DNA of 64,000 nt from Bacillus sp. 165 (GCF_017742235.1 NZ_JAGHKQ010000003.1:434001-498000); one strand, 5' to 3'. Positions 9,526 to 19,504 are shown, counted from the stretch's first letter. Notes: generated by a model from the letters alone, not told the origin. Made by a program: numbers and translations.

Positions 9526-10110
9526 TTATATAGGTTTGTTCACCCCTAAACTACGACGAATTTTCAATCCTGGCGTTACAGCTAATTTAACAACCAAATA
9601 TGCAACACTCTTACGAGATACATCGTGACCTTTAAATGGTTCGCCTTTCTGAGTTACCTCATAATCAATTTCATCATTATTAGTAAACCATCCCGGTCTC
9701 AAAATCGTATAGTCGAGATCTGAAGTTTCAATGATCGCAGTTGACTTCCGATATGGATGTAATATATTACCAAACTTCTCTTCGGCTTCATCATAGATTC
9801 CCATTGAACTAATCCAAATAAGACGTTTAATACCAGTGGCATCCATTGCCTCCACAACGTTTGTTGCCATTGGTTCAAGGTTACCAGCTAGATTGGCATA
9901 GACAACATCCTGTCCAATCATTACTTCCTTTAATCTTTCAATGTCCATAACATCCCCTTCGGCTACTCGAATCCGACTTGGATCAGGGTTTCTGAGTCTG
10001 CCTGAATTACGGAGATATAGAGTCAACTGCACATCGGTTTCTGTAAGGAATAAATCAATCGCAAGTCGAGCAATTCCCCCGTTCGCTCCAAGGATTAAAA
10101 CATTAGTCAA
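9526..10110 (-). CDS. NAD(P)-binding atypical SDR (YwnB-like)
   Basis: About 194 residues. I place the start at the TTG at 10110 (MTNVLILGANGGIAR) because AAAGGAGAT sits six bases upstream; the ATG 18 bases earlier overlaps that site and has none of its own. The dinucleotide motif GANGGIA is at the N-terminus. Other features are VVYANLAGN (~70), KRLIWISSMGIYDE and YTILRPGWF, typical of NmrA-like NADH-flavin reductase/epimerase folds. It is downstream of the ADH fragment, with a small gap to the next gene. The substrate is unknown. Confidence 0.8.
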   Translation of the reverse strand: MTNVLILGANGGIARLAIDLFLTETDVQLTLYLRNSGRLRNPDPSRIRVAEGDVMDIERLKEVMIGQDVVYANLAGNLEPMATNVVEAMDATGIKRLIWISSMGIYDEAEEKFGNILHPYRKSTAIIETSDLDYTILRPGWFTNNDEIDYEVTQKGEPFKGHDVSRKSVAYLVVKLAVTPGLKIRRSLGVNKPI

Positions 10111-10208
10111 CTTTAAATCTCCTTTCATTTTGCAAAGTATAAGGTAATGAATAAGCTGCTCCGAAAATAAAAAGTAGAGCAGCTTGATTATAGAAATTTT
10201 TTACAGTT

Positions 10209-10661
10209 TTACAAGGTAGCTATATCAATCACGAATCGATAACGCACATCACTACGAAGAACACGCTCATACGCTTTATCTACTTGGTCAGCAGGGATTA
10301 CTTCAATCATAGGGGCAATACCGTATTGAGCAGAGAAATCGAGCATCTCCTGTGTTTCCCGAATTCCCCCAACAAGTGAACCTGCAATGCTGCGGCGACC
10401 CATGATTAAGGAAAACACATGGTACTGATCTGGCTCGGCTGGTGCACCGACATTTACAAGAGTCCCATCTATCCGAAGTAAAGATAAATATGCATCAACA
10501 TTAAGATTTGCAGACACTGTATTTAAGACCAAATCAAAACGACCTGCCAACTCAGTGAATGTAGTTGGATCATTAGTTGCAAAGTAATGATCTGCTCCAA
10601 AATCCAGAGCTTCAGCTTTCTTATTCATAGACCGACTCAGGACAGTTACTTCAGCACCCAT
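10209..10661 (-). pseudogene. Zinc-type alcohol dehydrogenase, C-terminal half only
   Basis: 150 residues beginning in the Rossmann domain (MGAEVTVLSRSMNKKAEALDF...) and running to the normal end (DKAYERVLRSDVRYRFVID). It matches the YahK/cinnamyl-alcohol dehydrogenase group. The catalytic zinc domain and the GxGGLG motif are absent, so it cannot be an active dehydrogenase. An AAAGGA at a plausible distance before the ATG means a truncated protein might still be translated. Confidence 0.75.
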
Positions 10662-10733
10662 AGACAGTCCTTTTTGTTCTTATTCAACTAATGCATGCGT
10701 TAGTTACATAAGGAATATTCATTTTTTATTTTC

Positions 10734-10985
10734 TTAGTCGTAAATGTAATTCATAAATTGATCACGTAATTCGATATTACTTTTTAAGGATTTATTGTTA
10801 TTCTTATTTATTAATTCAACATCAAATGACAAATCACCATAGCCATCGATCATTTCCATTATTCTATAAATGACAGTTTCTATAGTTTCATTTTGCACTT
10901 TCTTAAATGCAGAATTCTCATCATCAGTGATAAACTTTTGTTTTAGTAACTTATACACTTTGTATAATGAACTATTGTATAAACG
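10734..10985 (-). pseudogene. Unrecognised ORF tail overlapping the pirin 3' end
   Basis: The minus frame encodes SSLYKVYKLLKQKFITDDE, then ENSAFKKVQNETIETVIYRI and so on to ELRDQFMNYIYD. The composition looks like a real acidic/helical protein, but there is no start codon with a ribosome binding site. The upstream end runs into the pirin gene in another frame, so it looks like the 3' piece of a gene whose front was lost. I do not recognise the family. Confidence 0.35.
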
Positions 10986-11786
10986 TTCCGTTTCTATAAC
11001 TAGCAAACGCCTCTCTAATTTCTTCTTCCGTGTTCATTACGAACGGACCTTTTGCCGCCACAGGCTGTTTAATCGGATTGCCGGAGAAAATAACAAACTT
11101 TGTCTTCGTTGTTGCAGATAGTGAGATGATATCCGCTTGGTTGTTCTGCTCGAAGTGCGCAATATCGAATCCATTAAGCTGTTGTTCGCTTGCCCTGACC
11201 TTCCCTTCTAACATATACAGAAAACTGTTGTAGCCAGCCGGAATAGGAAAATCATAACTTTCTCCCTCTTCAAGGGAGACTACAGCATATAAAAATGGCG
11301 TAAACAAGGTTAAAGGGGAGACAACTCCATTCACTTCTCCCGCAAAGACTTCAATCTTGCCGCCTTCTATCGGCAGAGCAGGCACTCGTCCGTACGGCAG
11401 GTCTTGATATCGACCGGGCACCTCTTGTCCTCGCTTGATAGGTTGACCCACAGCTGGAGCACCCGAACATTACTTCCTGGGTCTGGATTCTCATTATGAA
11501 CAATGCCGTTCCCAGCGGTCATAATCTGGAAGTCACCTTCATACAATCTGCCGCTACCGCCGGATTTACTGTCATAGTGCTTCAAACTTCCTTCAACTAC
11601 GTAGGTTACGGTCTGAATCCCTTTGTGGGGATGATCCGAGAATGTATTATGTGCAAATCTGTCATCAGCCAGTATGATAAAAGGGTCATTCTCCATTAGA
11701 TTTATAGGCTGCATGGCATAGCGCAAACTCCGTCCGTGACCTTGTTGCAGCGGAATTGCATGAATGGCTTGAATCGATAACATCAT
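10972..11786 (-). pseudogene. Pirin-family protein split by a frameshift
   Basis: The first ~115 residues from the ATG at 11786 (AAGGGG upstream) hold the pirin N-terminal cupin: DDRFAHNTFSDHPHKGIQTVTY with metal ligands His-x-His, then MTAGNGIVHNE and VRVLQLWVNL. The remainder (PGRYQDLPYGRV to the end, FASYRNGTFIQ) continues in a different frame. The break is between about 11411 and 11432. Together the parts make a full-length ~270-residue pirin, so a single indel (or a sequencing error) accounts for it. Pirins bind a metal and may act as quercetinases or redox sensors. Confidence 0.75.
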
Positions 11787-11903
11787 TAACACCCCTTCTG
11801 GAACTGTTTTTATAAAGCAAAAGTGTTGTATAATCGAATTATATCAACCTAAGAACTATCGCTACAATCACCAACTTCTCCTATACGTCGCTTATACATG
11901 AAA

Positions 11904-11938
11904 CTACCTGTCCCCTGTAGAATACAGGGAACAGGTAG
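11904..11938 (-). terminator. Stem-loop after the GlnL-like regulator gene
   Basis: Arms CTACCTGT and ACAGGTAG with an inner CCCTGTA/TACAGGG stem. It lies ~75 bases past the regulator's stop codon. It is a strong hairpin with only a weak U tract. Confidence 0.5.
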
Positions 11939-12015
11939 CCTAGGTGTTTTGATTAATGTCCCATTTTACGGGTTCACTTCAATATATGTGAAGGTTTTAA
12001 CTAGCTAATCTATAT

Positions 12016-12948
12016 TTACGTTCTTTCTTCCAAAAGTTGTTTTGATTCGAAGTACAAAACTTGTATAAATTTCTTAGCATTAATCCTAGTATGTGTTGAT
12101 GTAGTGATGGAAACTTGTTTCAATTCATTCATTCGTTGACGTACTGTTTCAAAATCAAAAAACTTCGAAGCATAATTCTCAAATTTAGGATTAGCGTAGT
12201 CAGTAAGGCCAATTGATGCCATATGATTTAAAGATTGATAAATCGCTCGGCGTACGCGTTGCTCTGATGATTTTCTTTCTCGCTCTACCTCTTCTTGTGA
12301 ATATACATTTCCTAATTTCTTTAAACTAATGTGAGTATAAATGTCCTTTAAAATAGGAAATCCTGCTTCCATACCAGAATTCATTTCATGTTCATATAAA
12401 TAATTAATCATATCCAACAAATCCTTACTTCCATTTTCTCCAGCTATGCCAAGTTCTGATAATAAAATTTGTCCCCATTCTGTTATTTTCTTTTTACCAG
12501 ACCTAGGCCATTTCTCATTAATTGTGTTTACTTCAAATACGTTACTTAATGATTTGTGTATATCTCGTATCGATTGCTCTAATCGTATCCGCTCTATAAC
12601 TTTTCTGACAACTGATATCACTTCGATTTTGTTCAGAGGCTTTGTAATGTAATAGTCAATACCAAAAGAATAGGCCTCTCCAATTAACTCTTTTGATTCT
12701 ACTTGAGAAATCATAATAATTTTCCCATTAAATGATGGTGCTAATCTACGAATTGTTTCTATCCCGTCCTCAATCGGCATTAATATATCGATAAATAAAA
12801 TATCAACATGATTTATTTCCAAAGTATATGCATCTAAAAAAGAACCATCTTCTGCTTCACCAACAACCTCTCCTAGCTCTTCGTCTTCTATAACTTGAGA
12901 TAACATTGATCGAAAAACCTCATCATCATCTGTAATATAAAAAAACAT
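12016..12948 (-). CDS. Response regulator with GlnL/YcbB-type output domain
   Basis: 310 residues from the ATG at 12948; AAAGGGTGAG overlaps the end of the kinase gene five bases away. The receiver domain has ITDDDE at the start, Asp ~54 in LFIDILMP, Ser/Thr in IIMISQ and Lys in YYITKPLN. A helical linker (~125-150) leads to a C-terminal domain of the YcbB kind with IRRAIYQSLNHMASIGLTDY and FFDFETVRQRMNEL, found in B. subtilis GlnL. GlnK-GlnL controls glutamine use in B. subtilis. Here the neighbours handle aspartate, fumarate and malate, so a C4-dicarboxylate or amino-acid cue is more likely. Confidence 0.82.
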   Translation of the reverse strand: MFFYITDDDEVFRSMLSQVIEDEELGEVVGEAEDGSFLDAYTLEINHVDILFIDILMPIEDGIETIRRLAPSFNGKIIMISQVESKELIGEAYSFGIDYYITKPLNKIEVISVVRKVIERIRLEQSIRDIHKSLSNVFEVNTINEKWPRSGKKKITEWGQILLSELGIAGENGSKDLLDMINYLYEHEMNSGMEAGFPILKDIYTHISLKKLGNVYSQEEVERERKSSEQRVRRAIYQSLNHMASIGLTDYANPKFENYASKFFDFETVRQRMNELKQVSITTSTHTRINAKKFIQVLYFESKQLLEERT

Positions 12949-12952
12949 ATAC

Positions 12953-14299
12953 TCACCCTTTCTCAACGAGACTTTTAATAGGCAGTCTAATTATGAACAT
13001 GCATTCTCTCTCTTTTTGAGTGAGTAATATTTCTCCTCCTAATTCCACTGCCATTTCTTTTATATAAGTTAACCCGATTCCCGTAGATGGGGTTCCATCA
13101 TCTCTATACTTTGAAGTAAATCCAGGTTTAAAAATGAGCTTCATATTTTTCGAAGGTACTCCAGGTCCATTATCGACTACTTTACATTGAATCCAATTAT
13201 CATCCTTTTCGATCGAAATGCTAATTATTCCAACATCCTCTATTGCTTCTACTGCATTTGAAACTAGGTTATTAATAAAAGAGAGCATTAGATAAATATG
13301 ATAATGTGGATGTTGTCCCTTTATCTTCGTAATAAATTGAATTTCCTTTCCTAACATAGCCGCATATTTCTCGTTGATTCGAACAACCATCATCGCTAAA
13401 TCATATACATTCATAAATTCCGGCAAACCTTCACTTGTAATTAGCTTTGAAAGACCAGCGTAAATTCTTTGATTATCTTTTTTTATTTCATGTACCTCTC
13501 CAGCTATTCGCAAAGCTTTACTTCCCCACTCTTCAATTGGAACATCATAATCATGTTTAAAGTTATTCATATTTCGATATAGATTATAGGACTCTTTTGT
13601 AATTGTTTCTGCATTTTGAAGTGTCTTTTTCAAATAAACAGACTCTACATACAAGTTAGAAAGATGCATAAGCATATTTTCATTCTCTTTCCGAATTTGA
13701 GACTCCTTTAATCTTAGCTCATACAGTTTCATCATATTGATAAATGCTAATACAAAAAAGCTTCTAAACACTGCGATAATAATAATGTTGTTTATTTCAC
13801 TTGCAGTAAGTGCAGAACCTATACCATAAAGTTGTAATATTAATTCGATTAAACTAGAAGTGATTTCAAGCGTAATACCAAACACTCCAATCAGTAAGGG
13901 ATGTTGGTAACGATTCACTTTTAGTAAATAAAATAATAGGGCATACGAGAGATAATATAGGAAGGTAGGATATCTAATCATAAACGATGAAGAAAGGCTA
14001 AAATCTCCCCATAATAACCAATCTAATCCAATACGAAATGAAAAAACAGATACTCCTACTAATAACCCCAATATAACAGAATTAATGTTTCTAAAGTACA
14101 ATAGAGAAAAGAAAAAAATAGGCGTTCCAAAACTAACACGAAATATATTATCAAATGGATGAAAGTTCAACTCGCCTGCAATTGGAACAATAACCATAAG
14201 CGCAATAACAGTCCAAAAATCTCTTCTTTGGAGTTCTTTAGATTTCGAATCGTCTACTTTCTGGCTTTTATTACGACTATATTGTCTTTTTACTAACAC
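12953..14299 (-). CDS. Sensor histidine kinase (GlnK/YcbA-like)
   Basis: About 448 residues from the GTG at 14299, chosen because GGAGG lies eight bases before it. Seven or so membrane helices fill residues ~25-200 (VIALMVIVPIAGEL ... FLAFINMMKLY). A coiled segment carries the likely phospho-His in NNFKHDYD. The ATPase domain has LVSNAVEAIED, DNGPGVP and STGIGLTYIKEM. There is no separate extracellular domain, so sensing is probably in or near the membrane. It is the partner of the regulator whose gene starts five bases beyond its stop. A terminator separates it from the malic enzyme gene upstream. Confidence 0.82.
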   Translation of the reverse strand: MLVKRQYSRNKSQKVDDSKSKELQRRDFWTVIALMVIVPIAGELNFHPFDNIFRVSFGTPIFFFSLLYFRNINSVILGLLVGVSVFSFRIGLDWLLWGDFSLSSSFMIRYPTFLYYLSYALLFYLLKVNRYQHPLLIGVFGITLEITSSLIELILQLYGIGSALTASEINNIIIIAVFRSFFVLAFINMMKLYELRLKESQIRKENENMLMHLSNLYVESVYLKKTLQNAETITKESYNLYRNMNNFKHDYDVPIEEWGSKALRIAGEVHEIKKDNQRIYAGLSKLITSEGLPEFMNVYDLAMMVVRINEKYAAMLGKEIQFITKIKGQHPHYHIYLMLSFINNLVSNAVEAIEDVGIISISIEKDDNWIQCKVVDNGPGVPSKNMKLIFKPGFTSKYRDDGTPSTGIGLTYIKEMAVELGGEILLTQKERECMFIIRLPIKSLVEKG

Positions 14300-14330
14300 A
14301 ATGATCCTCCACACTGCTATATTTAATAAG

Positions 14331-14364
14331 AAAATACAGCTTGTCTAAACAAGCTGTATTTTTA
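14331..14364 (-). terminator. Terminator between malic enzyme and kinase genes
   Basis: Perfect stem AATACAGCTTGT/ACAAGCTGTATT with flanking A and T runs. It starts five bases after the malic enzyme stop codon and should end the dicarboxylate operon. Confidence 0.8.
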
Positions 14365-14368
14365 ATCT

Positions 14369-16063
14369 CTATACTGTAACTGTTTCTTTAACAGCTTTTA
14401 TTGGTCGATAAACCGGTTCCCACATTGCGCTTCGAACAGCTTGCTCAATATTTTCATGCACTATTCGTGCAACACCATCGGCAACTGCTGCTTTTGCTAC
14501 TTCAATCGCTACTACTTCAGAAATAGTACGAAGATTTTCAACTTGCGGAAGTAACGGTGCACCTAATTTACTAACATCTATCATATCTGCTACAGCTTCT
14601 GCAGCCGCTGTAAACATACCATCTGTAATGATACTTGCACGGGAAACGTTCGTTCCAAGTCCTAAACCTGGAAAAATTAGCGCATTATTAGATTGCCCTA
14701 TGACATATACCGTTTTGTTATATGTTACTGGTGCAAAAGGGCTACCAGTTGCCACTAACGCCCTTCCTTCAGTCCATTTAATTAAATCAGAAGGCTTAGC
14801 TTCTGCAAGTGGTGTAGGATTTGACATAGGTAAGATAACAGGTCTTTCAACATATGCTGCCATTTCCTTTACAATTTCTTCAGTGAAAGCACCTGAAACC
14901 GTCGATGTACCGATCAAAATCGTTGGATGAATTTGACTAACAACTTCAACTAAGCTTGCACCAGAATTTTTTTCTTCAGCTGGACGTGCATATGGAATTT
15001 GGAAATCATATAAATCTTCCATGTCATTTGAAAGCAACCCATTTCGATCAATACACCAAAATCTGCGGTTTGCTAATTCCCATGAAAGTCCTTCACGTAC
15101 CATTGCATCACGAACTTGATCAGCAATTCCAATACCAGCTGCTCCTGCACCAAATACTACTACACGATGTTCACTTAATGGAATACCTGAAGCACGTACT
15201 GCTGCTAGTACAGCCGCTAAAGATACAGCACCTGTACCTTGAATGTCATCATTAAAGGTACACACTTGATTTCGATATTTTTCTAAGATGCTTCGTGCAT
15301 TTTTAGAGCTAAAATCCTCCCAATGTAGTAACGCATTAGGATATTTTCTTACAGCCGTACTTACAAACTTATCAATAAATTCATCATAACGGCTATCGCG
15401 AATACGAGGATGACGATTTCCGATATAAAACGGATTATTTAATAGCTCCTCACGATCTGTACCTACGTCTAAAATAACAGGCATTACACGTGCAGGATCG
15501 ATTCCAGCTGCAGCCGTATAAACCGCTAATTTACCTATTGCGATGTTAATACCTCCAACACCCCAGTCGCCGATTCCTAAAATACCTTCTCCGTCAGTAA
15601 CAACGATTAAATCAATATCTTCTGCATTTGCTCCATAATTTTCAAATGCTTGTTCTATACTATCTTCGTCATTAATTGATAGGTATAATCCTCTAGGTCT
15701 TCTATATTCATTACTATAACGCTGAATTGCTAAACCGACGGTCGGTGTATATACAATTGGAAGCATTTCAGGTAGATGATCAGTCAACAAACGATAAAAC
15801 AATATCTCATTACGATCATGTAATGCTGATATTGTAACATTTTTATGCAAATCAGTAGGTTGTGATGAGAATTGCTCATAAGCACGTCGCGCTTGCTCGT
15901 CCAATGTTAATATTGCAGGTGGTAGCAAGCTAGTTAAACCTAACTCCTTACGCTCCTCAAGAGTAAATGCAACACCTTTATTTAGCATTGGTATAGCCAG
16001 TAATTCGGCACCTCGCAAGGTAGTCTCCATTACTCCATTCGAATCTACCTTGAATTTATGCAT
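14369..16063 (-). CDS. malS: NAD-dependent malic enzyme (MalS/MaeA-type)
   Basis: 564 residues from the ATG at 16063, preceded by GGATGGAGAT; the open frame upstream lacks such a site. It catalyses malate + NAD to pyruvate + CO2 + NADH. Key elements: [13 protein letters not shown] (Tyr in the N-terminal domain), [14 protein letters not shown], Lys in [14 protein letters not shown], metal ligands in FNDDIQGTG, the Rossmann motif [13 protein letters not shown], and the C-terminal SNPTPLAEA. The length matches the long bacterial type. It is the last gene of a symporter-aspA-malic enzyme operon, so aspartate taken up is deaminated to fumarate, then malate (via fumarase elsewhere) goes to pyruvate. 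The choice between the malS and maeA paralogue names is uncertain. Confidence 0.9.
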   Translation of the reverse strand: MHKFKVDSNGVMETTLRGAELLAIPMLNKGVAFTLEERKELGLTSLLPPAILTLDEQARRAYEQFSSQPTDLHKNVTISALHDRNEILFYRLLTDHLPEMLPIVYTPTVGLAIQRYSNEYRRPRGLYLSINDEDSIEQAFENYGANAEDIDLIVVTDGEGILGIGDWGVGGINIAIGKLAVYTAAAGIDPARVMPVILDVGTDREELLNNPFYIGNRHPRIRDSRYDEFIDKFVSTAVRKYPNALLHWEDFSSKNARSILEKYRNQVCTFNDDIQGTGAVSLAAVLAAVRASGIPLSEHRVVVFGAGAAGIGIADQVRDAMVREGLSWELANRRFWCIDRNGLLSNDMEDLYDFQIPYARPAEEKNSGASLVEVVSQIHPTILIGTSTVSGAFTEEIVKEMAAYVERPVILPMSNPTPLAEAKPSDLIKWTEGRALVATGSPFAPVTYNKTVYVIGQSNNALIFPGLGLGTNVSRASIITDGMFTAAAEAVADMIDVSKLGAPLLPQVENLRTISEVVAIEVAKAAVADGVARIVHENIEQAVRSAMWEPVYRPIKAVKETVTV

Positions 16064-16152
16064 ATAAATCTCCATCCTTTTTCTATTCATTTTGTATGGG
16101 TGAATCTCATATTAAGTAAAAAAGGGCTTATACGCCCTCTCTCACGTTAAAT

Positions 16153-17589
16153 TTACTGTCTATCTAAAAGAACTGCACCTGCTATACCAGGGTGTGTCAT
16201 CTCAAATGGGTCTAAAATTAAATCAAGCTCTTCTTCTGATAATACATCGTATTTTAAGCATAGTTCACGAATAGGTTGCCCAGTTAGAATGGCTTCTCTT
16301 GCTATTCTTGCAGCAACTTCATAGCCGATATGTGGATTAACCGCCGTGATTAAACCAACGCTCTTTTCAACATATTCTTTCATTCTTTCTTCATTTGCTT
16401 CAATACCTTTTAAACAATAATCTGTAAATACACGGAATGCATTATTCATTATGTTAATTGATTGAAGTAAATTGAATACAAGAACAGGCTCCATAACATT
16501 TAATTCTAACTGCCCTGCTTCAGATGCTAAACAGATCGTATGATCATTACCCATAACTTGGAACGCAGCTTGGTTAATCACTTCAGCCATTACAGGATTT
16601 ACTTTTCCTGGCATAATCGATGAACCAGGTTGGCGTGCAGGTAAAGTAATCTCACCTAGTCCAACACGAGGACCTGAAGCCATTAAACGTAAATCATTTG
16701 CAATTTTAGACATATTCATCATACATACTTTCAGAGTTGCCGATACTTCTGTGTATGCATCTGTATTTTGAGTCGCATCAACAAGATGCTCTGCACCAAC
16801 AAGTGATAGACCACTAATTTCAGCAAGATGTTTCACTACTAATTCTATATAGCGTGGATCTGCGTTTAAACCTGTCCCAACTGCTGTAGCACCCATATTT
16901 ACTTCATATAAGTGTTGACGTGATTGTTTAATACGTTTAATATCACGAACAATTACACGTGAATACGCTTCAAACTCTTGTCCTAAACGAATCGGTACCG
17001 CGTCTTGTAAGTGAGTGCGTCCCATTTTAATGACATGGTCAAATTCTTTTGCTTTTGACTCGAATATCTGGTGCATATATTCCATCGTATTTAATAGTTT
17101 TTCTAACATATTTAACGTCGCAATATGAATAGCAGTTGGAAATGCATCATTTGTAGACTGTGACATATTTACATGGCTGTTTGGACTAATACAGAAATAG
17201 TCCCCTCTTTCTTTGCCTATTAATTCTAAAGCGCGATTAGCAATAACCTCATTTGCATTCATGTTCATTGATGTACCCGCTCCACCTTGAATTGGATCAA
17301 CAATGAACTGATCGTGTAATTTACCATCTATAATTTCTTGAGCAGCTTGAGCAATAGCATTACCATTACCTTCGTAAAGGCGCCTTGTTTCCACATTAGC
17401 AAGTGCAGCCGCTTTTTTTACAATTGCAAGAGCCTTAATTAGTTCTTCGTCAATTTTATATCCCGTAATTGGAAAATTTTCAACAGCTCGCAATGTTTGA
17501 ATTCCGTAATATACATCTGAAGGAATTTCCTTTTCTCCTAAAAAATCTTTCTCTATTCGTATGCTTGGTTTGATTTCAGTAACTGGCAT
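16153..17589 (-). CDS. aspA: Aspartate ammonia-lyase
   Basis: 478 residues behind AGGAGAAAAATTT. It catalyses aspartate to fumarate and ammonia. The fumarase/aspartase superfamily signature GSSIMPGKVNPV lies at ~320, with VDPIQGGAGTSMNMNANEV (~100), NMSQSTNDAFPT and MGRTHLQDAVP. The GAGTSMNMNANEV block fits AspA better than class II fumarase. It sits 22 bases after the symporter gene and 90 before the malic enzyme gene, on the same strand. Fumarase remains the alternative name; I prefer aspartase on sequence detail. Confidence 0.88.
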   Translation of the reverse strand: MPVTEIKPSIRIEKDFLGEKEIPSDVYYGIQTLRAVENFPITGYKIDEELIKALAIVKKAAALANVETRRLYEGNGNAIAQAAQEIIDGKLHDQFIVDPIQGGAGTSMNMNANEVIANRALELIGKERGDYFCISPNSHVNMSQSTNDAFPTAIHIATLNMLEKLLNTMEYMHQIFESKAKEFDHVIKMGRTHLQDAVPIRLGQEFEAYSRVIVRDIKRIKQSRQHLYEVNMGATAVGTGLNADPRYIELVVKHLAEISGLSLVGAEHLVDATQNTDAYTEVSATLKVCMMNMSKIANDLRLMASGPRVGLGEITLPARQPGSSIMPGKVNPVMAEVINQAAFQVMGNDHTICLASEAGQLELNVMEPVLVFNLLQSINIMNNAFRVFTDYCLKGIEANEERMKEYVEKSVGLITAVNPHIGYEVAARIAREAILTGQPIRELCLKYDVLSEEELDLILDPFEMTHPGIAGAVLLDRQ

Positions 17590-17610
17590 TTTAAATTTTT
17601 CTCCTATCTC

Positions 17611-18882
17611 TTACGCAGCCTTTGACTCTTTATATGATTCTATATACTGTTGCGCTTTATCTTTATCGTATTCGCCTTCCCATTTCGCCATCGTGATGGC
17701 AGCTAATGAGTTTCCTAGTACATTCACTGCAGAGCGAACCATATCTAAAATACGGTCAATACCTGCAATTAAAGCGATTCCTTCTAAGGGTAACCCCATT
17801 GAACCCAGTGTTGCTAGTACAACAACGAACGATGCACCAGGAACACCTGCCATCCCTTTTGATGTAAGCATTAATACAAATAACAATGTAATTTGTTCCA
17901 TAAAGGACATCTGTACATTATACATTTGTGCAACAAATAAAGCAGCAAGAGCTTGGTAAATTGCAGATCCTGTCAAATTAAATGTGTATCCAGTTGGAAT
18001 TACAAATGAAACAATAGCCTTTGAACAACCAAATTGCTCCATTTTTTTCATTATGTTAGGAAGTACTGATTCTGAACTTGCTGTTGTAAAAGAAAGGATC
18101 AATTCTTCCTTTAAAATCTTAATGAGCGTAAAAATATTTGTCCCTGTCATTTTAGCGTTAATACCTAAAATAACAATAGCAAAAAATACTACTGTCACAT
18201 AAACAGCTAATACAAGTTTACCAAGAGGTAATAATGTACTGACTCCAAATTTTGCAACCGTTACAGCAATTAATGCGAATACTCCAAATGGAGCAGTTTT
18301 CATAACTTGATTTGTCACCCAAAACATTGCTTCTAATACACCTTCAAAAAATCCAAGAACTGGCTTGCCTTTTTCTCCAATTGCAGCTATCCCTAAGCCA
18401 AATAGAACTGAAAAGAAAATAATTGGTAAAAGATCACCTTGTGCCATCGATTCAAACACATTTTTTGGGAAGATATGAACAATTGTTTCGGCAAATCCAC
18501 TTTTTTGAGTAGCAGCTGCTGTTTGTTCATATGCAGAAATATCACCTTTTTGTAGATGATTCATATCTACTCCTGATCCAGGATGGAATAAATTTGCTGC
18601 AAACAATCCAATACTAAGAGCGATTGTCGTGATAATTTCAAAATAAAGTAGTGTTTTCCCCCCCAGTTTACCTAATTTTTTCATATCTCCTACACCCGCA
18701 ACTGCAACTATAAGTGCTGCTATGACAATTGGCATAACAATCATTTTAATCAAATGAATAAAGATATCACCAACTGGTTGAATGTAAGAAATTGCAGTTT
18801 CGTTACCGTAAACTAAGGCTCCAACCACAATACCTAATATAAGAGCAATAAAAATTTGCGAAGCTAATCCAATTTTTTTCAT
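17611..18882 (-). CDS. Dicarboxylate/amino acid:cation symporter (DAACS family)
   Basis: 423 residues from the ATG at 18882, preceded by AAGGAGGG; the 27 bases of frame upstream contain a cre box instead. Eight membrane helices plus re-entrant loops. The family motifs are FTTASSESVLPNIM (serine-rich hairpin), PTGYTFNLTGSAIYQ, SKGMAGVPGASFVVV and IDRILDMVRSAVNVLGN. It takes up glutamate, aspartate or C4-dicarboxylates with H+ or Na+; operon partners AspA and malic enzyme favour aspartate, fumarate or malate. First gene of the operon, with catabolite control suggested by the adjacent cre. Confidence 0.88.
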   Translation of the reverse strand: MKKIGLASQIFIALILGIVVGALVYGNETAISYIQPVGDIFIHLIKMIVMPIVIAALIVAVAGVGDMKKLGKLGGKTLLYFEIITTIALSIGLFAANLFHPGSGVDMNHLQKGDISAYEQTAAATQKSGFAETIVHIFPKNVFESMAQGDLLPIIFFSVLFGLGIAAIGEKGKPVLGFFEGVLEAMFWVTNQVMKTAPFGVFALIAVTVAKFGVSTLLPLGKLVLAVYVTVVFFAIVILGINAKMTGTNIFTLIKILKEELILSFTTASSESVLPNIMKKMEQFGCSKAIVSFVIPTGYTFNLTGSAIYQALAALFVAQMYNVQMSFMEQITLLFVLMLTSKGMAGVPGASFVVVLATLGSMGLPLEGIALIAGIDRILDMVRSAVNVLGNSLAAITMAKWEGEYDKDKAQQYIESYKESKAA

Positions 18883-18894
18883 ATAAACCCTCCT

Positions 18895-18909
18895 TGTTAA
18901 CGCTTTCAA
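18895..18909 (-). promoter_or_regulatory. cre site (CcpA operator) in the leader of the symporter operon
   Basis: The minus strand reads TTGAAAGCGTTAACA, a full match to the Bacillus cre consensus WTGNAANCGNWNNCW. It lies immediately before the ribosome binding site of the symporter gene, so bound CcpA would probably repress, by blocking initiation or as a roadblock. Confidence 0.75.
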
Positions 18910-18997
18910 ACAATTTTAAAAATACTCAACTAATACTACAGGTAAACCTACAAAATAAGACGAAAAACTACAAAATACTCTTAAAAAATTACAAAAA

Positions 18998-19027
18998 AAA
19001 GCGTGACCACTGCAATGGCCACGCTTT
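18998..19027 (-). terminator. Terminator after the spoVR fragment
   Basis: Stem AAAGCGTG/CACGCTTT with paired CCA/TGG inside, next to an A-rich plus strand (U tract on the minus transcript). Confidence 0.7.
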
Positions 19028-19504
19028 CTACATATCGCCGTTCACCCGCATGCTCACAAGCTGATCGCGGACTTGCTCCCACCCTTTGTCGACGATTTTG
19101 TAGTCCTTGCCTTGCTTTTGGAAGAGATACATATCTTCCCGCATCACGAGTTCTTTATTTAAATAGTTTCGCAGGAATGAGCTATCGGATTCCACTTCCC
19201 GTACCTCGAATATCTTTTCCCTGCCAGATCCCGGCTCTATGCCGGTTCGTTTCATCTCTTCGGTCGGATTATTGTAGCGTTCTTCGATGTCTTCAAACAT
19301 TTTCAAGCCGAGATAATACGGGTTAATGCTGGTGCGGAACGGCTGCACAACACCTGCGTTCAGCTTGGCAAACTCGACAGCTTCGTCTGAGGTTAAGTCC
19401 ATTTCACGGAGGATGCGCTGGTGCCAATAACTGGCCCACCCTTCGTTCATGATTTTCCTTTCTATCAGCTGCTCCCAATTGCACATAGAATCGACTACAT
19501 GCAA
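19028..19504 (-). pseudogene. spoVR: SpoVR fragment, both ends missing
   Basis: The open frame has 158 codons. From [17 protein letters not shown] on, it follows the SpoVR core: [68 protein letters not shown]. SpoVR proteins have about 470 residues. The first ~230 and the last ~70 are missing here, the frame stopping at VNGDM. The first 14 residues ([14 protein letters not shown]) do not look like SpoVR. SpoVR has a role in spore cortex formation. A similar shorter scrap lies at 6481-6530. It may be translated but is unlikely to work. Confidence 0.75.

Noticed and set aside
10811-10835. Third copy of the TTTGATGTAATTT palindrome near an ACATCAAATGACAAATC stretch
   Set aside because: Only one half resembles the motif, no opposite arm at the right distance, and it lies inside a reading frame.
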